A stretch of DNA of 64,000 nucleotides from Sinorhizobium psoraleae (GTDB taxonomy: Bacteria > Pseudomonadota > Alphaproteobacteria > Rhizobiales > Rhizobiaceae): assembly GCF_013283645.1 (NCBI RefSeq), contig NZ_JABEKV010000004.1, forward strand, positions 1-64,000, read 5' to 3'. This document shows positions 63,252-64,000 of this stretch, piece by piece. A program made the translations under genes and the position numbers. Within the stretch, counting starts at the first letter, position 1; every line of letters begins with the position of its first letter. The notes under the pieces were generated by a model. That model saw only the letters and a list, made by a program, of their open reading frames with translations. It did no database searches and had not been told where the DNA came from.

Positions 63252-64000
63252 AGGCGCGGCCCCTGGTTCTGCGAAAGGAGAAGCGTTTCCATCACCGCCA
63301 TGCGCACGGCAACACCCATCTCGACCTGTTGCTCGATGACGCTCTGAGGACCGTCGGCGACTTCGGAAGCGATCTCGACGCCGCGATTCATCGGCCCCGG
63401 GTGCATCACCAGCGCATCGTCCTTGGCCGCCTTCAGCTTTTCAGCGTCGAGGCCGTAATAGTGGAAATATTCGCGCACCGAGGGCACGAAAGAGCCGGTC
63501 ATGCGCTCGCGCTGGAGCCGCAGCATCATCACTACGTCCGCGTCCTTCAAGCCTTCCGCCATGGAATGATAGACCTCGACACCCATCTGCGCGATGCCGG
63601 CGGGCAGCAGCGTTGCCGGTGCGACGACGCGCACGCGCGCTCCCATCTCGTTGAGCAGCAGAATGTTGGACCGGGCGACACGCGAATGCAGCACATCGCC
63701 ACAGATTGCGACGATGATCCGCGAGAGCTTGCCCTTGGCGCGGCGGATCGTCAGCGCGTCGAGGAGCGCCTGGGTCGGGTGCTCGTGCTGACCATCGCCT
63801 GCGTTGACGACCGAACAGGAGACCTTCTGGGCAAGCAGCGCCGCCGCGCCCGCCGAGGAGTGGCGCACGACCAGCACGTCGGGATGCATCGCGTTCAGCG
63901 TCATCGCCGTGTCGATCAGCGTCTCGCCCTTCTTCACCGAGGAATTGCCGACGGACATGTTCATGACGTCGGCACCGAGACGCTTGCCCGCCAGTTCGAA
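63248..64000 (-). CDS. pyrB: Aspartate carbamoyltransferase, 3' part (runs off right edge)
   Basis: PyrB condenses carbamoyl phosphate and aspartate in pyrimidine synthesis. The frame enters from the right edge at [17 protein letters not shown] and has 250 residues inside the window, including [35 protein letters not shown] and [13 protein letters not shown], all diagnostic. The N-terminal carbamoyl-phosphate site lies outside. Overlaps the dihydroorotase-like gene (ATGA). Confidence 0.95.
   Translation of the reverse strand, partial: FELAGKRLGADVMNMSVGNSSVKKGETLIDTAMTLNAMHPDVLVVRHSSAGAAALLAQKVSCSVVNAGDGQHEHPTQALLDALTIRRAKGKLSRIIVAICGDVLHSRVARSNILLLNEMGARVRVVAPATLLPAGIAQMGVEVYHSMAEGLKDADVVMMLRLQRERMTGSFVPSVREYFHYYGLDAEKLKAAKDDALVMHPGPMNRGVEIASEVADGPQSVIEQQVEMGVAVRMAVMETLLLSQNQGPRL

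Overview
The window looks like about 64 kb of the main chromosome of a Sinorhizobium/Ensifer-type rhizobium (Alphaproteobacteria, Rhizobiales). The basis is the gene order clpP-clpX-lon-hup, a 14-subunit nuo cluster with two extra rhizobial genes, birA-rnj-mce, proS-lolC-lolD-dnaE, divK-pleD-rpmG, rnr-topA-dprA-plsY-pyrC-pyrB, together with high GC, GAAC-N7-GAAC SOS boxes and palindromic RIME-like repeats. Nearly all of it is core genome. The only mobile DNA is the tail of an IS5-like element at the left edge, which has cut into a phospholipase D-family gene.

Layout. 1-1467: IS tail, its passenger ORF and the 5'-truncated phospholipase D gene. 1.7-7.2 kb: protein quality control (clpP, clpX, lon) and the nucleoid protein HU. 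7.4-9.7 kb: an exported phytase/esterase-like protein behind a PHO box. 9.8-15.8 kb: a MarR regulator, an Mre11/Rad50-like nuclease-ATPase pair (YhaO/YhaN type) and a small cupin. 15.9-16.8 kb: tRNA-Val and three tandem tRNA-Asp genes with identical spacers. 17.1-33.1 kb: complex I operon nuoABCD-(small exported protein)-EF-(helix-hairpin-helix protein)-GHIJKLMN, running directly into birA, RNase J, methylmalonyl-CoA epimerase and a DUF1467 gene. 36.5-37.3 kb: a long gap with a RIME-like repeat and a probable minus-strand small RNA. 37.3-45.4 kb: proS, lolC, lolD, an SOS-linked pair (DUF5680 gene and a 28-residue membrane peptide), a second RIME-like repeat and dnaE. 45.5-49.8 kb: an L,D-transpeptidase, SOS-regulated dinB, an acetyltransferase, a HAD-like protein and a DUF3572 protein. 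49.9-52.4 kb: cell-cycle regulators divK and pleD, a probable sRNA gene and rpmG. 52.5-64 kb (all minus strand): MFS transporter, Nudix hydrolase, DUF983 protein, rnr, topA, dprA, plsY, a dihydroorotase-like gene lacking metal ligands, and the 3' part of pyrB, which runs off the right edge.

The most interesting signal is at 41.2-41.6 kb. Two perfect alphaproteobacterial LexA boxes sit back to back between lolD and dnaE. One precedes a DUF5680 gene. The other lies just upstream of a 28-codon ORF with a strong ribosome-binding site and one predicted membrane helix, a layout that recalls SOS-induced membrane peptides such as Caulobacter SidA or E. coli TisB. A third LexA box abuts the dinB start codon. 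Other notable points are a PHO box before the phytase-like gene, a helix-hairpin-helix domain shared by the NuoE extension and the nuoF-nuoG intervening protein, a probable CTG start codon, two sRNA-like loci, and a catalytically dead dihydroorotase-like partner for PyrB.
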